Assembly: GCA_007258455.2 (NCBI GenBank)
Contig: VDFB02358134.1
Coordinates: 208,676,407 to 208,740,406, forward strand
DNA length: 64,000 bases
Direction of reading: 5' to 3'
From: Sequoia sempervirens
Taxonomy: Eukaryota > Streptophyta > Pinopsida > Cupressales > Cupressaceae
How positions within the stretch are numbered: the first letter of the stretch is position 1; each line of letters opens with the position of its first letter. Under the pieces are notes generated by a model. The model was not told the origin of the DNA and searched no databases. It was given only the letters and a program-made list of their open reading frames with translations. Position numbers and translations under genes: made by a program. Positions 22,126-34,623 of the stretch are shown in pieces.

Positions 22126-22499
22126 AAAGTGATGTGGGAGGATGAGATCTAGGTGGAGACCGACACGATGGATGATCCTAAATGATGACACGGACCGACC
22201 GACAAAGGGAATGAAAGACACAAGCTCAAATTGGGATATAAAAAAAAAGCTTAGGATGAGGGATAGGTAAGTTGGGTCATCAAGTGCTCAATCAACAAAT
22301 ACCAAGCATCCTACATTGATGTGGGTGGGGATGATAGTGCGGATGACAACATAAAATAACTAGGATGCCAGGTAGATAATGATTAAGCCCTTTACGGATG
22401 GTGCTTGTTGACAGGTTTTCACCATCCATACTTATCCAAGATGCCACCAAGAGGTGGTTTTCACCATAGGACGGATTTATTTTTCTTTACTTTTTTTTT
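22126..22499. other. Spacer between B repeats and integrase tail
   Basis: No gene or repeat recognised. Confidence 0.3.
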
Positions 22500-23482
22500 G
22501 GGGGGATTTTTTTTATTTTTTTGACTTTTTTGATAGGGTAGATCAAGCGGACTTAAGCGTAGAACATTTTCAGATGGAGAATATTGACAGGTTCATCAAG
22601 GCGATCTCCTTCCAGAGTAGTCAACCTGTATGCTCCAGATCCATATTTGGCAGTTATGATATATGGCCCTAGTCAATTTGCCTCAAATTTTCCTTTCTTG
22701 TCACAGTCTTGTTGAGTGCATTGGTTTTCTTTGAGGACAAACTCACCAACTTGAAATTTCTTAGGATAGACCTTTTTATTGTAATGATGTTTGAGGCAAT
22801 TCTGGTATGCTTGCAGATGATCATAGGCTCTTATTCTCCACTCATCTAGTAACTCTAGCTATGCAAGCCATGCAACACGAGCATCTTCTTCATTGATAAG
22901 GTTCTTCAGAGAAATTCTGAATGAGGGGAGCTCAACTTCGATTGGCAAGATGGCTTCAGCACCATATACTAAAGAGTAGGGGGTGGCACCTATTGGGGTG
23001 CGGATGGATGTACAGTATGCCCAGAGGGTGAGATGAATATGAAGGTTCCAATCTCGTCCAGTGTTATTGACAACCTTTTTGAGGATGTGGATGAGGGTCT
23101 TGTTGGTTGCTTCTGCCTGACCATTACCCTGAGGGTAATAAGGCGTCGACCAACGATGCTGGATATGGAAGGTGTCGCAGAGGTGTTTCATGGCTTGGTT
23201 TTTAAAATGTTTTTCGTTATCAGAAATGATGGTGGATGGGATACCATATCTGCAGAGAATATGGTAGAGGATGAACTTGGAAATCTGGGTACCGGTAATT
23301 TGTGAGAGTGGCATTACTTCCACCCATTTGGTGAAGTACTCAGTTGCAGTGATGATGAATGTATGGTCGTTGGATGATGGTGGGTAAATCTTTCCAATCA
23401 AGTCGAAACCCCATTGAGAAAATAGCTACAGTGCTAGGAGAGGCTGAAGATCTTGTGTTGGAGCGTGGATCAAATCCGTATG
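22500..23482 (-). pseudogene. Integrase core and C-terminal tail of element B
   Basis: The core at 23401-22859 carries the D-D-E triad region: A-T-E-Y-F-T-K-W (Glu where the first Asp is expected), I-S-D-N (second Asp present) and P-Y-Y-P-Q-G-N-G-Q-A-E (Glu present). After a TAG at about 22856 the C-terminal domain continues in frame (G-P-Y-I-I-T, then N-I-L-H-L-K-R-F-Y), typical of gypsy integrase tails, ending near 22530. The enzyme would insert the cDNA into the host genome. A single stop separates it from the zinc-binding part upstream. Confidence 0.8.
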
Positions 23483-24559
23483 CTATTGACATGGAAGGAA
23501 TTTCTTCACAAATTCGCAAGCATCATGTTCCAATGTAGGCCAATAATATCTAGCTTGTAGGATCCTTTTGGCTAGAGCCATACCATTTGAATGAGCCCCA
23601 CAAATACCACCATGTACTTTCGTTAGTACCATTTGAGCCTCGGTCTCATTCAGACATCTAAGGAGGATTCCATCATACCCGCAACGATAAAGCATATCAC
23701 CAACAATGATGTTTCGAGAAGAACGATGGATGAAGGATTTACGTTGGTTGTGTGTAAGTTCTGGGGGTATGATATTATCAAGAAGATAAGTGTATATGTC
23801 TTGGTACCACGGGGAGGCGAGAGCTACAATATCGCACACCATGTCAGTCTCAGGAACATCATATGCAGGGATTAAAAGTTGTTCAAAAAGAAACTCACAC
23901 TTCGTTCGGTCCTTAGGCATATCAATCAAGGAACCAATAGTGGCCATTGCATCTGCTGTTTTAATCTGTACCCGAGGAATTTGGTCAAACTGTATGAAGG
24001 TGAAATATTTTTTGAAATCATCCACCATGTGTTTATAGGGTAACATTTTATCATCTTTTGTGAGGAATTCATCATTAACTTGTCTAATAACCAGCAAAGA
24101 ATCACCAAAGACTTTCAAATGGGTTATGTGCCACTGTTTTGCAATTCTGAGGCCGGTGAGGAGAGCTTCATATTCTGCCATATTGTTGGTACATGGGAAT
24201 GCTATCCTAAATGATTTTTGGATGTAGTCACCTTGAGGAGTGACTGATAGAATTCCTACCCCAGATCCACTATGAGTGTATAAGCCATCGAAATATAATG
24301 TCCAAGCGGGTGCTTCTGTCACTGTGTAGATTTCTTCATCTAGGAATTCAGTGTCTAGTGGGTAGGCATAAACTAACGGTGCCTCAGCCAATTGATCAGC
24401 AATAACTTGTCCTTTTATGGCTTTTCGCTCTACATACTCTATGTCAAATTCGCTTAGAAGCATGACCCATTTGGCCATGTGGCCAGTCAGAGTGTTTCTA
24501 GATAACAGATACTTCAAGGGATCAATTTTGGCGATTAATTTGACCAGATGACTGAGCAT
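23483..24559 (-). pseudogene. RNase H, second RNase H and integrase zinc domain of B
   Basis: One open 358-codon stretch. It starts in the end of the RT-linked RNase H (connection with F-D-I-E-Y-V-E-R-K), then a second, archaeal-type RNase H: L-Y-F-D-G, E-Y-E-A-L, F-G-D-S and D-A-M-A, so all four acidic residues are present. The integrase zinc domain follows: V-H-G-G-I-C-G-A-H-S is present, but the C-x2-C pair is F-L-P-C, so one Cys is lost. The domain order RT, RNase H, second RNase H, integrase is the Tat-lineage arrangement. Confidence 0.85.
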
Positions 24560-26323
24560 GTAATGGCGGAGTTTCTATGTACTGAAGACTAGTGCAAGGC
24601 ACACTTTTTCCATAGGGGAATAATTTAACTCATAGCCAACTAGTGTTCAGTTGATGTAGTAGATTTCCCTTTCTTTGAATGACTCATCATGTTGCACCAA
24701 TAATGCCCCTAGTGCAACTGAGGTAGCAGAGATATAAAGCAGGAGGGGTTTTCCTGGAATAGGTAGCATCAAAATCGGTAGATGAGCTAAATATTCCTTA
24801 ATTTTATCAAAACCCATTTGACATTGTGGGGTCCATCAGAAGGTGGAATCTTTCTTCAAAAGATGGGTGAATGGCTGACATTTATCTGCGAGCTGGGCTA
24901 TGAACCGACGGATGGACTGCTTCTTTCCTTGGAGGCTTCTTAACTACTTTAGATTGCATGGAGGTGGCATATCCAGAATAACCTTTACCTTGGTGGGATC
25001 AACTTCAATACCTCTACGAGAGACTATGAAACCCAATAACTTCCCTGACGTGACCCCAAAGACACACTTTTTTGGATTCAGCCACAACTTATAATGCTCT
25101 AACCACTCCTTTTTCAGGATGGTGGGATGTTCTGCTCATGTTCTAGATTTCCCTAATAGATCCTCAACATAGTCTTCTATGATGATATGGATGAGGTCAT
25201 GGAAGATGACTGTCATTTCCCTCTGATACGTTGCCCCTACATTTTTGAGACCGAAGGGCATAACATTGTAATAGAAAGTGCCCAACGGAGTTGTGAAGGT
25301 GGTCTTGTGTTGGTGTTCAGGTGCGATTCGAATTTGGTTATAACCAGAGAAGCCGTCCATAAGGGATAACATCTCATGTCCTGCTATTAGGTCGACCAAC
25401 ATGTCAATGTTAGGAAGAGGGAAATCATCTTTTGGGCAGGCTTTGTTAAGATCTCTGAAGTCCGTGTAGACCAGAATGTCTCAGTTTGGTTTGGCAACTA
25501 GGACTATGTTGGAAATCCACTCAGAGTAGTCAATCAGTCTGATAAAACCCGCGTCCAATAACTTCTCCAATTCTTTCTTGACTAACAATGTGACTTGCAG
25601 ATGCATCTTGCAGAGCTTTTGTTTGACAGGCTTGGCGTCTGGGCAGATTTCTAAGTGATGAACCACTAGGGCAGGGTCTAAGCCTGGCATGTCTGAGTAT
25701 GACCAAGCAAAATTAATGATTCCCTCTTGGAGTAGCTGCACAAAGACCGAATACTCTTGTTCGGAGAGTGACTTAGCTACATAGGTGATCTTAGGACTTT
25801 CAACAATTCCCAAATTAACTTCTTGCGTCTCTTCAATCAGAATAGATGATCTGGTAGATAGTTGAGTTCCCATAAGAGGAAGATGAACATCTCCATCTTC
25901 TAGCACCTCTTTGAGGTTTTTGCCTTCAGATGCATCCTTTATTTTTACTTTTTCCAGGTCAGGAAGTGCCTCAGGGAGGTTTTCACTAGATGACCACTTT
26001 TTATTTTTCTTATTTTTATTTTTGCTACTAGAGTTTTCATCCTCCCCCAATCCCATAAAGTTGACATACATGTCTGCAGACATGCTGACAGGTGAGGTAT
26101 TATGTAGGTCCCAATCAATAAGTTCAGGGTGATGAAGAGATAGGCTAATGGTAGAGACAGATAGGCATTCAAACATGGACGATAAGTCAATGTGATCGAC
26201 GTCATTGTATGCATGTATGATGGATTCCTCCTCAGGTATGTCTACCAATGAGCCCTCGTCCATGGTGATACTATGGGAAGTATTAGATGATGTTGTGGGG
26301 ATTTTTTGTTTTGTCATACCCAA
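24560..26323 (-). pseudogene. Reverse transcriptase and RNase H of element B
   Basis: 26323-25481 covers a Ser/acidic linker followed by the RT lead-in and fingers (K-K-E-L-E-K-L-L-D-A-G-F-I). After a TGA at about 25478 the palm follows (D-F-R-D-L-N-K-A-C-P-K, M-D-G-F-S-G-Y-N-Q-I). The catalytic Y-x-D-D box reads Y-V-E-D, so the first Asp is Glu. Stops at about 25135, 24945, 24835, 24645 and 24575 break the thumb and RNase H region (L-L-L-Y-I-S-A-T as the RNase H start). It would copy the genomic RNA into DNA. Confidence 0.85.
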
Positions 26324-27593
26324 CGCCTACTTTCTTTGGTAATTGTGGTGTATCAATGGGTTGCAACCACCCTTGTTCCTCTTTACCTAGGCCTCTACCT
26401 TGATAGTTATGTTTTTCCATGAACTTTGTTGGCCAAGGATACTTTTCCTGAAAATATTTCTTTAGAGGAGTTTCTAGTTCAGGCTCTTCTCGGTAGACCC
26501 ATTGGCTTATGTCCTCCTTTGGTGCATCGATCTTGACACTCGGAGATCTGAAAGTGATAGTAGGTATTTTTTTACCACTGAAGGTGATGGTCTTGTCTTC
26601 CTTTTGTGTAGCATGCGAAGGTTGACTATATTCATGTGGTGACGGTGGCATGGTGGCTACATTGAGGGCCGTATGCATTTCATATTCGCCACACCCTTTG
26701 TCAATGATCTGGACTTTGGTGACTGAAGGATTAGTGGTGGAGGATGGAGTGGTTATCACGGTGGATGGTGGATTAGAGGATGATGACTGGGATGCTCCCA
26801 TTTCAACCCCAGGACAATAATGTAAATGGGGAAAAGATGCTTCTAAAGCGTGGTAGTATTCGAATGGTTGGGCGTCGGCATAGATGGTGATCTCTTGTCT
26901 GTTGATGGGGAATTTCAGGCATTGATGATATGTGGAGGGGATAGCTTGCATAGTGTGGAGCCATGGGCGGCCAAGGAGGAGATTATACGATAAGTCTAGA
27001 TCAAGGACATGACATGTAGTATACTGAAGCATAGGTCCCACTTGGATAGGAAGACTGATAATTCCTTCTGAATTTCTTTCTGCATTGTCATAGGATTTGA
27101 TTGCAATGATCTAGTTGCTTAGGTATGCTTGAGTATACCCCACCTATTTTATGAATTTCAAAGTACATAAATTGAGGGAAAAGCCATTATCTACCAAGAC
27201 CCTTTTTATTCTATGGCGAGCAACTATGACTTCAATGTGTAAGGGGTGATTATGATTGACATCGATGTTTGGCATATCGTCTTGACTGAAGTGTAGGTGA
27301 TGAGACAAAGCCAAGTGTCCCACCAAAGCTTGGAATTGTGTGGGGTCAATGTCATTTGGCACATGGGTTTCCTGCAAGGCTCTATTGGGGATTTCTTGAT
27401 GTACCCGGGAAGATTTAAGAAAATCCAAAATGGATATATGAGCGGGGGTCTTCCTCAGGTGATCAAGGATGTTGTACTGAGAGTTTACAGGAGTTGGTTG
27501 GGTGGGTGTAGAGGCTGCAGGGATGGTGATGCGGGCTTGTCATGTAGTAACAACACATTGAGGGTCTTTGGCTTTAACGTGTATCATGGATAC
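26324..27593 (-). pseudogene. Protease of element B with a G-patch-like segment
   Basis: 27428-27144 holds the protease start: V-L-V-D-N-G-F-S-L-N-L, where D-N-G stands at the catalytic D-T/S-G position. 27041-26900 continues with L-L-L-G-R-P-W-L-H, the C-terminal protease motif. A Ser/Thr/Pro-rich linker follows. At about 26425-26330 a G-patch-like sequence (Y-Q-G-R-G-L-G-K-E-E-Q-G-W, then P, then G-V-G-Y) precedes RT. The 26283-27041 and 25481-26323 frames overlap by about 40 bases, consistent with a frameshift or mutation. Confidence 0.75.
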
Positions 27594-30220
27594 TCAGGGT
27601 TCCACCTGCTCAATGTAATGAATAACACCTTCATAATTGAAGGGAACATTCTTGTACTTCACATTATTTGTTCTGTTGTTTTGAGGATTACTGTTGGAGG
27701 TGCTAGGGCCTTGATTATGGTTTGGGAAGGTGTTTTGATAGATCTGTAATTGAGCATTGGACGATGAAGGTTGACTGGGGTCAACTTTGATATCTCCTCG
27801 ATCAATGAGATGTTCGACATAATTTTTCAAACCTTGACACTTATTCAAAGAGTGTCCCTTGATTTTATGAAAGTCATAATACTCATTTTCTTTAAACCAT
27901 GCTGGCTTGGGTTTGGACTCGTCGAATGGCTTGGTGATAGGGTATGCGATGGGGTAATTGATTTGTAGCAATTTATTAAAAACAACACTCAGGGGTTCAC
28001 CCAATTGGGCATATTGACATTTGGTGTTCCCCTAATTTTTTTGTTTTGAATGTTGAGGGGGACGAGGTGCCCCCTATGGTATAGATATGGTGTTGGGTAC
28101 AGACTACTGTTGCTTTTGGGATGCATTAGCCACTTGGACATGTTTGGTGTCTGTCACTCCATCATTCACCGCATTTTTGTTCTTGTTCCAGAATCGTGGT
28201 TTATCTCCAAATGACCTTTCTTTATCATGACTGTGTATTTTGATGTTTCATTTGGCAATAAGGGCACGTTCAAGGATAGGTCCCTTTTCCACTATCTCTA
28301 TGAAAGTGGTGACACAATGTAGTCTAAAATTGTGGGCCATGTCAGGATGAGAGTTTTCCACGAAAAGGGTGACCATGTCTTTTTCTTTTAGAGGGTTTTT
28401 CATTCGACTTGCTAATGCACACCACCATTGGAGGTAGCTGGTAAAGGTTTCTCCATCACGTTGTTTCTCTTTTAGGAGATCTAATGTGTCTGTATCCTTC
28501 TCCAAATTGAAGGAGAAGTAGAATACAAACTTTTTTGATAAGTCTGCAAAAGTTTTTATGGACCCCTTTTCAAGAGTCATGAACCAATCTAAGGCGTGGC
28601 TTGCTAGGCTTCGTGGGAACAAGTGCAAGAGATAGTTGTCATTATACATGACTTCTTGACACTAAGAATAAAAATCTTGCAAGTGAGCCTTAGGGTCTTT
28701 GTTTTCCTTGTATTTGCCAAATTTTGGTATCTCGAAATGTTTAGGAAATGGGATCAATGAGATGGAGGGATAAAATGGGTATGGGCATATGTCCTTGAAT
28801 TTGAATGATTGTTTTGTAGCCCTGGCTTGAAGATCCTTAAGTGCAGCTTTGATTTCCAACAAATCCAAGCTAGCTGGTGGCGGGTTGGGGGGATATTCAT
28901 GATAAGATAATGAAGGATCCTGCTGAAGGGGTGTCAGATTGTTGAAACACAGGTTTGGATGATTGGATGATGACATGGCTTGCTGGTAAGATGGGGGATT
29001 TTGTTGATATGGGGGCTGTTGTTGTGGGGCATAACATGGATTTGTTTGGTAAAAGTGTGGGGTAGGTTGTTGAGGAACTTGGATGGGACGTTGTGTGTTG
29101 GTTTGCTGGTATTGAGGGTATTGTTGTGATTGTTGGGAGGTCGTATAAAGCGGTTGTTGGGGAAATTGTTGTTGATTGTGAAAGTAGTAGTGTTGGGGAG
29201 GTTATTGTTGTGACGTCAAATGTTGTATGGGATGAGGTGGGATATTATGTTGTGGTTGAGCTTTCGGACGCAAAATGGATATGAGAAAGGGGGATATAGT
29301 CTAAGCAATAGGTTGAGATGGATTGCCTTGTGATTGTTAGGATGGTTGTTGTGAATAGGCCGAAGTATTGTGTATAGGTTGTTGCAGATGAGATGGCGGA
29401 GGTAGCATAGACATGTTTTGTAAAGGGGGTTGTTGGGTACCGCTCAGAATGTTCAGCTAGGGTGTGCCTTGTGGAGGTAATTGAGGCTGAATGTTGGGTT
29501 GATGAAGCTATTGAGATGGTATATTTGTGGTCCTAGGAGGTGGAAGTGATGTGGAAAATGATGTGCCCCCAACATTGACTGTGGGTTGGTTCGGAGGAGG
29601 GGGTGTTGTTAATGTTAATGGTGGAGGTTGTGGAACACTTTGTGGCATACCGTAGGCAAAAGGATTATTAGGATTAGGCACTTGAGGACCTCCTATAGCT
29701 GAGGTCAAAGCGTGTGGAGGATAGTTCACTTGATAAAGAATGGCATTACCAAATTCAGGTTGATGCCAACCCTCAACTGGAGGAACATTGTAGAAGTATG
29801 AACCTTCAGGTGCATTTTGTGAACCTTGGGGTATGTTAGATGGGGTACCCCTATATTTGGACCAGTCAACATTCGAGGGGGGTATGACACCCTTCTCAAT
29901 TAGGTGGGCCAAGATTTCTTCCCCATGTTTCTCAAGCAAACGGTCAGTCGTTTGTACATTGGCAGGATTACTAAAATGTTCAAGTGTGAGTTCAGGTTGA
30001 TTAACCATACTCTCTTCAACATGTGGCGAATTATTTTGATTCTCAATGTTAGAATGAGATGAAGTACCATTATGAGGATCGTGAGGGACATTGGTACCCT
30101 TTGGTTAGGATCTGATGAGACATTGATTGTGTTTTTGGGATCTTGAGGGTTGTTTGATTGGGCATTCTGAGCTTGACGGTCAGCCACTTTCTTCGCCTGT
30201 GAACGGGTTTGAATGAGCAT
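27594..30220 (-). pseudogene. gag of element B
   Basis: ATG at 30220 starts a short basic and Gln/Asn-rich leader. After a frameshift near 30010, a long Pro/Gln-rich region runs to about 28980. The capsid core follows at 28976-28248 (F-x-I-P-K-F, A-L-D-W-F, F-x-x-Y-L-Q-W-W). The nucleocapsid segment at 28004-27594 has Y-Y-D-F-H-x4-G-H-x4-C, a zinc-knuckle variant in which the first Cys is Tyr. Stops near 29505, 29455 and 28660 interrupt it. It is the structural particle protein. Confidence 0.75.
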
Positions 30221-30539
30221 GCAAATGTGAGATGAGTAGATTAATGCTTTTGTTGAATAATTTGATTGTGATTGGATGAGGTGTGATTTTTGATAGGATT
30301 TGGATTTTGATTAGATTTTGTTGGGATATATTAGATCGGATTGGATTTCGATTTGATTGGATTTGGATTGGGCAAGACTGCATCAGATTGGATTAAATTG
30401 GATTGGATTGGATTGGATTGGATCATTTAGTTGATTGGACAATTTGATTGAATGATTAGTTTTGATAGATTTGGACTATTGGATGGGTATGATTGGGTGA
30501 TGAAAGACATGAGAGAGAGACCTTAAGCTTGATCATAGG
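30221..30539 (-). repeat. Leader of B with GATTG microsatellite
   Basis: Degenerate GATTG/GGATTT repeats from about 30285 to 30424, with four perfect GATTG units at 30401-30420. It lies between the truncated 5' LTR and the gag start. No primer-binding site beginning TGG is found at the LTR junction. Confidence 0.6.
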
Positions 30540-31602
30540 AAATTGGCAGCATGTAGTTATCAAATGGCTAAGTGTTTTTCAATGCCCTTGAGGAGGGGGT
30601 ATTCATAGGAGAATTTGAATTCTCTAGAGAATTCAACGGTCAAGATGCATCCAACAAGGCCAAGATGAAGGGCTATGGTGGGTTGAGAACCCACAAGCCC
30701 TCACATCTTGACATGTGGATGGTGAAGTGGCCAAGAGAAGATGAGGTGTAAGTGAGGTGTCAAAAAGGTACATGAGGTGGAGGAAGGACAAGCACCTTGG
30801 GGAGGAGATTTCCTCAAAAAGGGATTCCTTTTCTCCAAGTGGGAGTGAAAGGGACATTTGAGGAATTTTGGAATTCCTCAAAAATCTACATGGGAAAAGG
30901 AAAGGTGGTTGGGGATATAAATGTGAATTAAAAATTCACATTCTTAGGAAGATCTAAAGGGTAAAAGGTGGGCTCCAAAAAGGTGGGACTTGGTCACATG
31001 TGGAGATTGTGACAAGTACAAGGTTCTAGAAGCCTTGGAAGGATGGAATGTGAATTAAAAATTCACATATAAAAGAGGGGAATCTAGGATATATAAATGT
31101 GAATTAAAAATTCACATGGAAAAGGGGGTCAATGCTAAAAGAAGGTAAATGCAAAGGTTGGCTAAAAAGTGGTGCTAAATCTAGCTAGTGACCTTGGTTA
31201 AAGTTGTGCAAATATTGGATTAGGCTAATTAATGGAAGGTTAGAGGCAAGTGGCAAATGTAGGAGGATGGGACATTAATATTTGATTATAATAATCATGG
31301 ATTAATTAAATTAATTCAAATTAGGGCAAGATTATGGAGGATGTGACAAGGAAAGAGAAAATGAAGAATTTTAAATTGATTCAAAATTAAAAGGGGAAAA
31401 ATGACTAAATTAAATAAATTGGCATATTTATTTAATTTAGAGAGGAAGGCGGTGAAAGATAAAGTATTTAATTATTAAATTAAATACTTCACAGATATGA
31501 GATGAAAGGTATAATATTAATTTAATAAATTAATATTTAATATGATAGATGGAAAGGCAATAAATTTAATCATATGGGAGTGATTAAATTTAGATGTCTA
31601 CA
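30540..31602 (-). repeat. 5' LTR of element B, U5 end missing
   Basis: Matches 15048-16114 of the 3' LTR with few differences and ends against the ACCAG duplication at 31603. In element direction it starts TGTAGACATC at 31602 but stops at 30540, about 309 bases short of the length of the 3' LTR. The TATA box is altered to TATGAATA (about 30606-30599, minus). The 18-base palindrome (30617-30634) and hairpin array are kept. Confidence 0.85.
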
Positions 31603-31607
31603 ACCAG
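31603..31607. repeat. Target-site duplication of B (right), ACCAG
   Basis: Directly follows the B LTR; partner of 14734-14738. Confidence 0.85.
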
Positions 31608-33180
31608 ATTATACAGTTGAATACCAACAAGCTACCAAAAGGATTGGTGACCTTGGAATTTGTGTTCAACTCAAATGACCAAGCATGAAAAGACAAGTGC
31701 ATGTTGACTATTAAAGAAGAACATTATGTAGCCATTGAAATCTTCAAAGGCAAGCTTCTCAAGCTGGGAAAGGTATGTAGTAAAGAGGAACAACATGCAT
31801 TTATTCTGTTATGTTAGAAATTTAGTGATGTTTTTGCTTGGGAGTACAAATATTTGAGAGGTTTTAACCTAGAACTAGCCCAACATACTATTGAATTAGA
31901 ACCTGTCGCCAAACTAGTAAGACAGAAACAAAGACCGCTTAACCCTAAATAAAACACCTTATGAAGGCTGAACTGAATAAACTAGTTGAGAGTGGTATTA
32001 TTTTTCCTATTAAGCATACCTCTTGGGTGTCAAATTTAGTACCAGTCAAGAAGAAAAGTGGGGAAATTAGATTATGTGTCGATTTTCAAGATTTAAATAA
32101 AGCATCATTGAAAGACCATTACCCACTCCCTTCCATGGAGAAAACTCTGCAAGTAGTTTTTGGTTCTGACAGATTTTCTTTGCTAGATGGTTACTCAGGT
32201 TACAACCAGATGTTGGTGAAGCAGGAGGATTAGTTCAAAAAAACATTTACAACTAAGGGGGGCACAATATCCTACAAGAAGATTCCTTTCGACTTATCCA
32301 ATGCTGGAGCAACTTTTCAGCGAGTGATGGATATGGCCTTTCATGACCTTATGAACAAGTTTTTCTGGTATACTTAAATGATATTATTTTTTTTCCAAAA
32401 ATGCTAACAAACACCTTGATCATTTGGAGCATATTTTTGAGAGATACAGAGAGTTTGGGGTGTCTCTCAATCTGAAGAAGTGTATATTTTCAGTGCACAA
32501 AGGAAAACTACTCAAACATATTGTTTCAAAGCAAGGTATTTCAATAGACCCTAAAAGAGTCTCTGCAATTCTTGAATTTCTATTACCAGCACACAAGAAA
32601 GGCTTGCAAAGCTTTCTTGGAAGAATAAATTTCATGCAGAGGTTCATACCAAATATTGCAGCTTTGTTGCAACCTCTCACTTCTGTGTTTAAAAACAATA
32701 TTCCTTTCAGTTGGACTAAGGAAGGTAAGAGGAGCTTTGAGAAGACTAAGGAGGCCCTTGCAGTCACTCCTACTCTCATCAATCCAAACTTTGAAAAAGA
32801 ATTCATTCTCTATGCTTTTGGAGGAGTAGATACAGTTTTAGCTTTGTTACGCTATTAAAATGATGAAGGCTTGGAGCAGCCTGTAGCTTTTTTTAGCCAG
32901 GTGTTACATGATTATGAGGTAAAATATTCTTTTGTCGAGAAGCATGTTTTTTTTGTTGTGAGAAGTTTAAATAAATTTAGGCATATGTTGTCCAACAACA
33001 AGATTCATTTGTTGGTAGCTCATTCAACTATTAAGGATTTATTTCTTATCAAAGACATAAATGATAAGTGTGGTGGTTGGATTACTAAAGTAATAGATTT
33101 TGACGTTGATATAAAGGTGACCAAGTTTGTTAGAGGCAAAGGTTTGTGTGAACAGATTGTTGGAAATGAAGACAACTTAA
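31608..33180 (+). pseudogene. Reverse transcriptase and RNase H of element A
   Basis: Continues the A frame after B. The lead-in has F-S-D-V-F-A-W-E-Y. The RT fingers and palm at 31961-32233 have S-G-E-I-R-L-C-V-D-F and L-D-G-Y-S-G-Y-N-Q. The catalytic box near 32370 reads Y-L-N-D, so one Asp is Asn, next to a frameshift. The thumb and RNase H start at 32424-32858 (L-L-K-H-I-V-S, S-F-L-G-R-I-N-F), and RNase H ends at 32871-33150 (V-R-G-K-G-L-C). Stops at about 31685, 31816, 31948, 32232 and 32856 are mostly TAG. Confidence 0.8.
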
Positions 33181-34426
33181 CAGAAGTTGAAAGTGTGGAT
33201 ACAGTGTTAAATAATGATGTTGCAGGTTTTGTTCCAGCATTTCCTGTTACTTGGTTACAACAAATGATGCATTATTTGCAAACTAGTGAGTTCCTCGAAG
33301 GCTTAGACAGAGCGAAAAGAAGGTATTATAGGTTACAAGCCATTCCTTATGCAATTATTGATGGCATTCTTTATAGGAGAGATTTCCAAGGTATTTTATT
33401 AAGATGTATTCAGCCTGATCAAGTTGACAAAATTTTAGCAGAGTTTCATGATGGACCTTCAGGAGGTCACTTTTTTGCAAGAACAACATCCCTGAAAATT
33501 ATGCGGGCTAGTTACTATTGGCCAGATTTGTTCAAAGATGCTATTACTTGGGTCAGACAAAGTGAGAAATATGCTTAGATTTTATTGGTCCTATTAATCT
33601 TCCTTCAAGCGTGGGTCATAGGTGGATACTTACTTCCATAGATTGTTTTACCAAATGGATCAAAGTTGTTGCTTTAAAGGAAGCAAACGAAACTTTAGTG
33701 CTTAACTTCTATCAAGATCTCATGTCGATATTTGGTGTTCTAGACTCAATAATTTTTGACAATGGTTTCGCTTTTATTGGTTTGAAGATTTTTGACTGGT
33801 CAGTGAGAAATAATATTTATTTGAACATGTCTTCTAATTATTATCCACAGGGCAATGGATAGGCGAAATCTACAAACAAGAATCTGATTCAGATAATCAA
33901 GAAGACTGTTGAAGATAATCAATAGACATGGCATGAAAAGATAAAGCTAAAGTTAGCCGTTTGGGCTGATAGAATAATGCCTAAAAGGGCCACTGGTTGT
34001 TCACCTTTTGTTCTAACTTATGGTAAAGAAGCTAGGTTACCTATTTCCATTGAGTTTTTGACTTTAAGTTATGTTAAAGAATTGGAATTGTTGAATTAAC
34101 AGAATCTTGAGGTCATATTTGCACAACTAGTAGAGCTCAAAGAAACCAAAAAGGAAGCTCTCAGATAGCTGGAGATACATCAAGCTTAGATGAAGAATTC
34201 TTTTGAAAAAAGAGCAATACCACCTGATTTCATTGTTGGAGATCTACTTTTCAAGTGGAATGAATTTAAAAGTAGACCTAGACGATATTCCAAGTTTGAT
34301 GCAATTTGGGACGGGCCTTATGTGATCACAGAGTACAAGAAACACAATGCATTCCAACTTTCTAAGTTGATTGGAGAGGTGATGTCTATCCCAATTAATG
34401 AGATCCACCTCAAGCATTTCCTCTGA
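33181..34426 (+). pseudogene. Integrase of element A
   Basis: Zinc domain at 33400-33578: the His pair is present (F-H-D-G-P-S-G-G-H-F) but the Cys pair is gone (R-Q-S-E-K-Y). The core starts abruptly at about 33578 with D-F-I-G-P-I, suggesting a small deletion between the domains. At 33611-33862 it has S-I-D-C-F-T-K-W and F-D-N-G (both Asp present). The catalytic Glu after Y-P-Q-G-N-G is replaced by Lys next to a TAG at 33860. The C-terminal domain is at 34190-34426 (G-P-Y-V-I-T, then I-H-L-K-H-F). No second RNase H lies between RNase H and integrase here. Confidence 0.75.
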
Positions 34427-34623
34427 GATAAGTTCTATCTCGTAGATAAGTAGAGTAGTGTTGTAAATAAGTGTGTTCTGCACATTTACTTTCAGTAGTT
34501 TTTCTTTTCCTAAGCGTTGTTGTGCATGTTCTGTTGGCCATCAGGGCCTGTTAGTTTTCTTTTAGTACTTTTCATTTTGTTTTGTTGCTTTTTGGAGTGT
34601 TGTTGTTTGAATTTCTGAGTTTA

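Larger units (their letters stand above)
14739..31602 (-). mobile_element. Element B: Tat-like Ty3/gypsy retrotransposon with antisense PMD gene
   Basis: Minus-strand element inserted in the pol gene of A. In its own direction: 5' LTR (31602-30540), gag, protease, G-patch-like segment, RT, RNase H, second RNase H, integrase, then 6.7 kb of 3' region containing 140 bp repeats and a PMD gene on the opposite strand, polypurine tract (16130-16115) and 3' LTR (16114-14739). It is the youngest of the nested series: about 6 differences in the first 180 comparable LTR bases by eye. Confidence 0.9.

Noticed and set aside
14739..31602. Element B read as a plus-strand element
   Set aside because: Gag, protease, RT and integrase all lie on the minus strand and the purine tract abuts the left LTR on the minus strand; only the PMD gene is on the plus strand.
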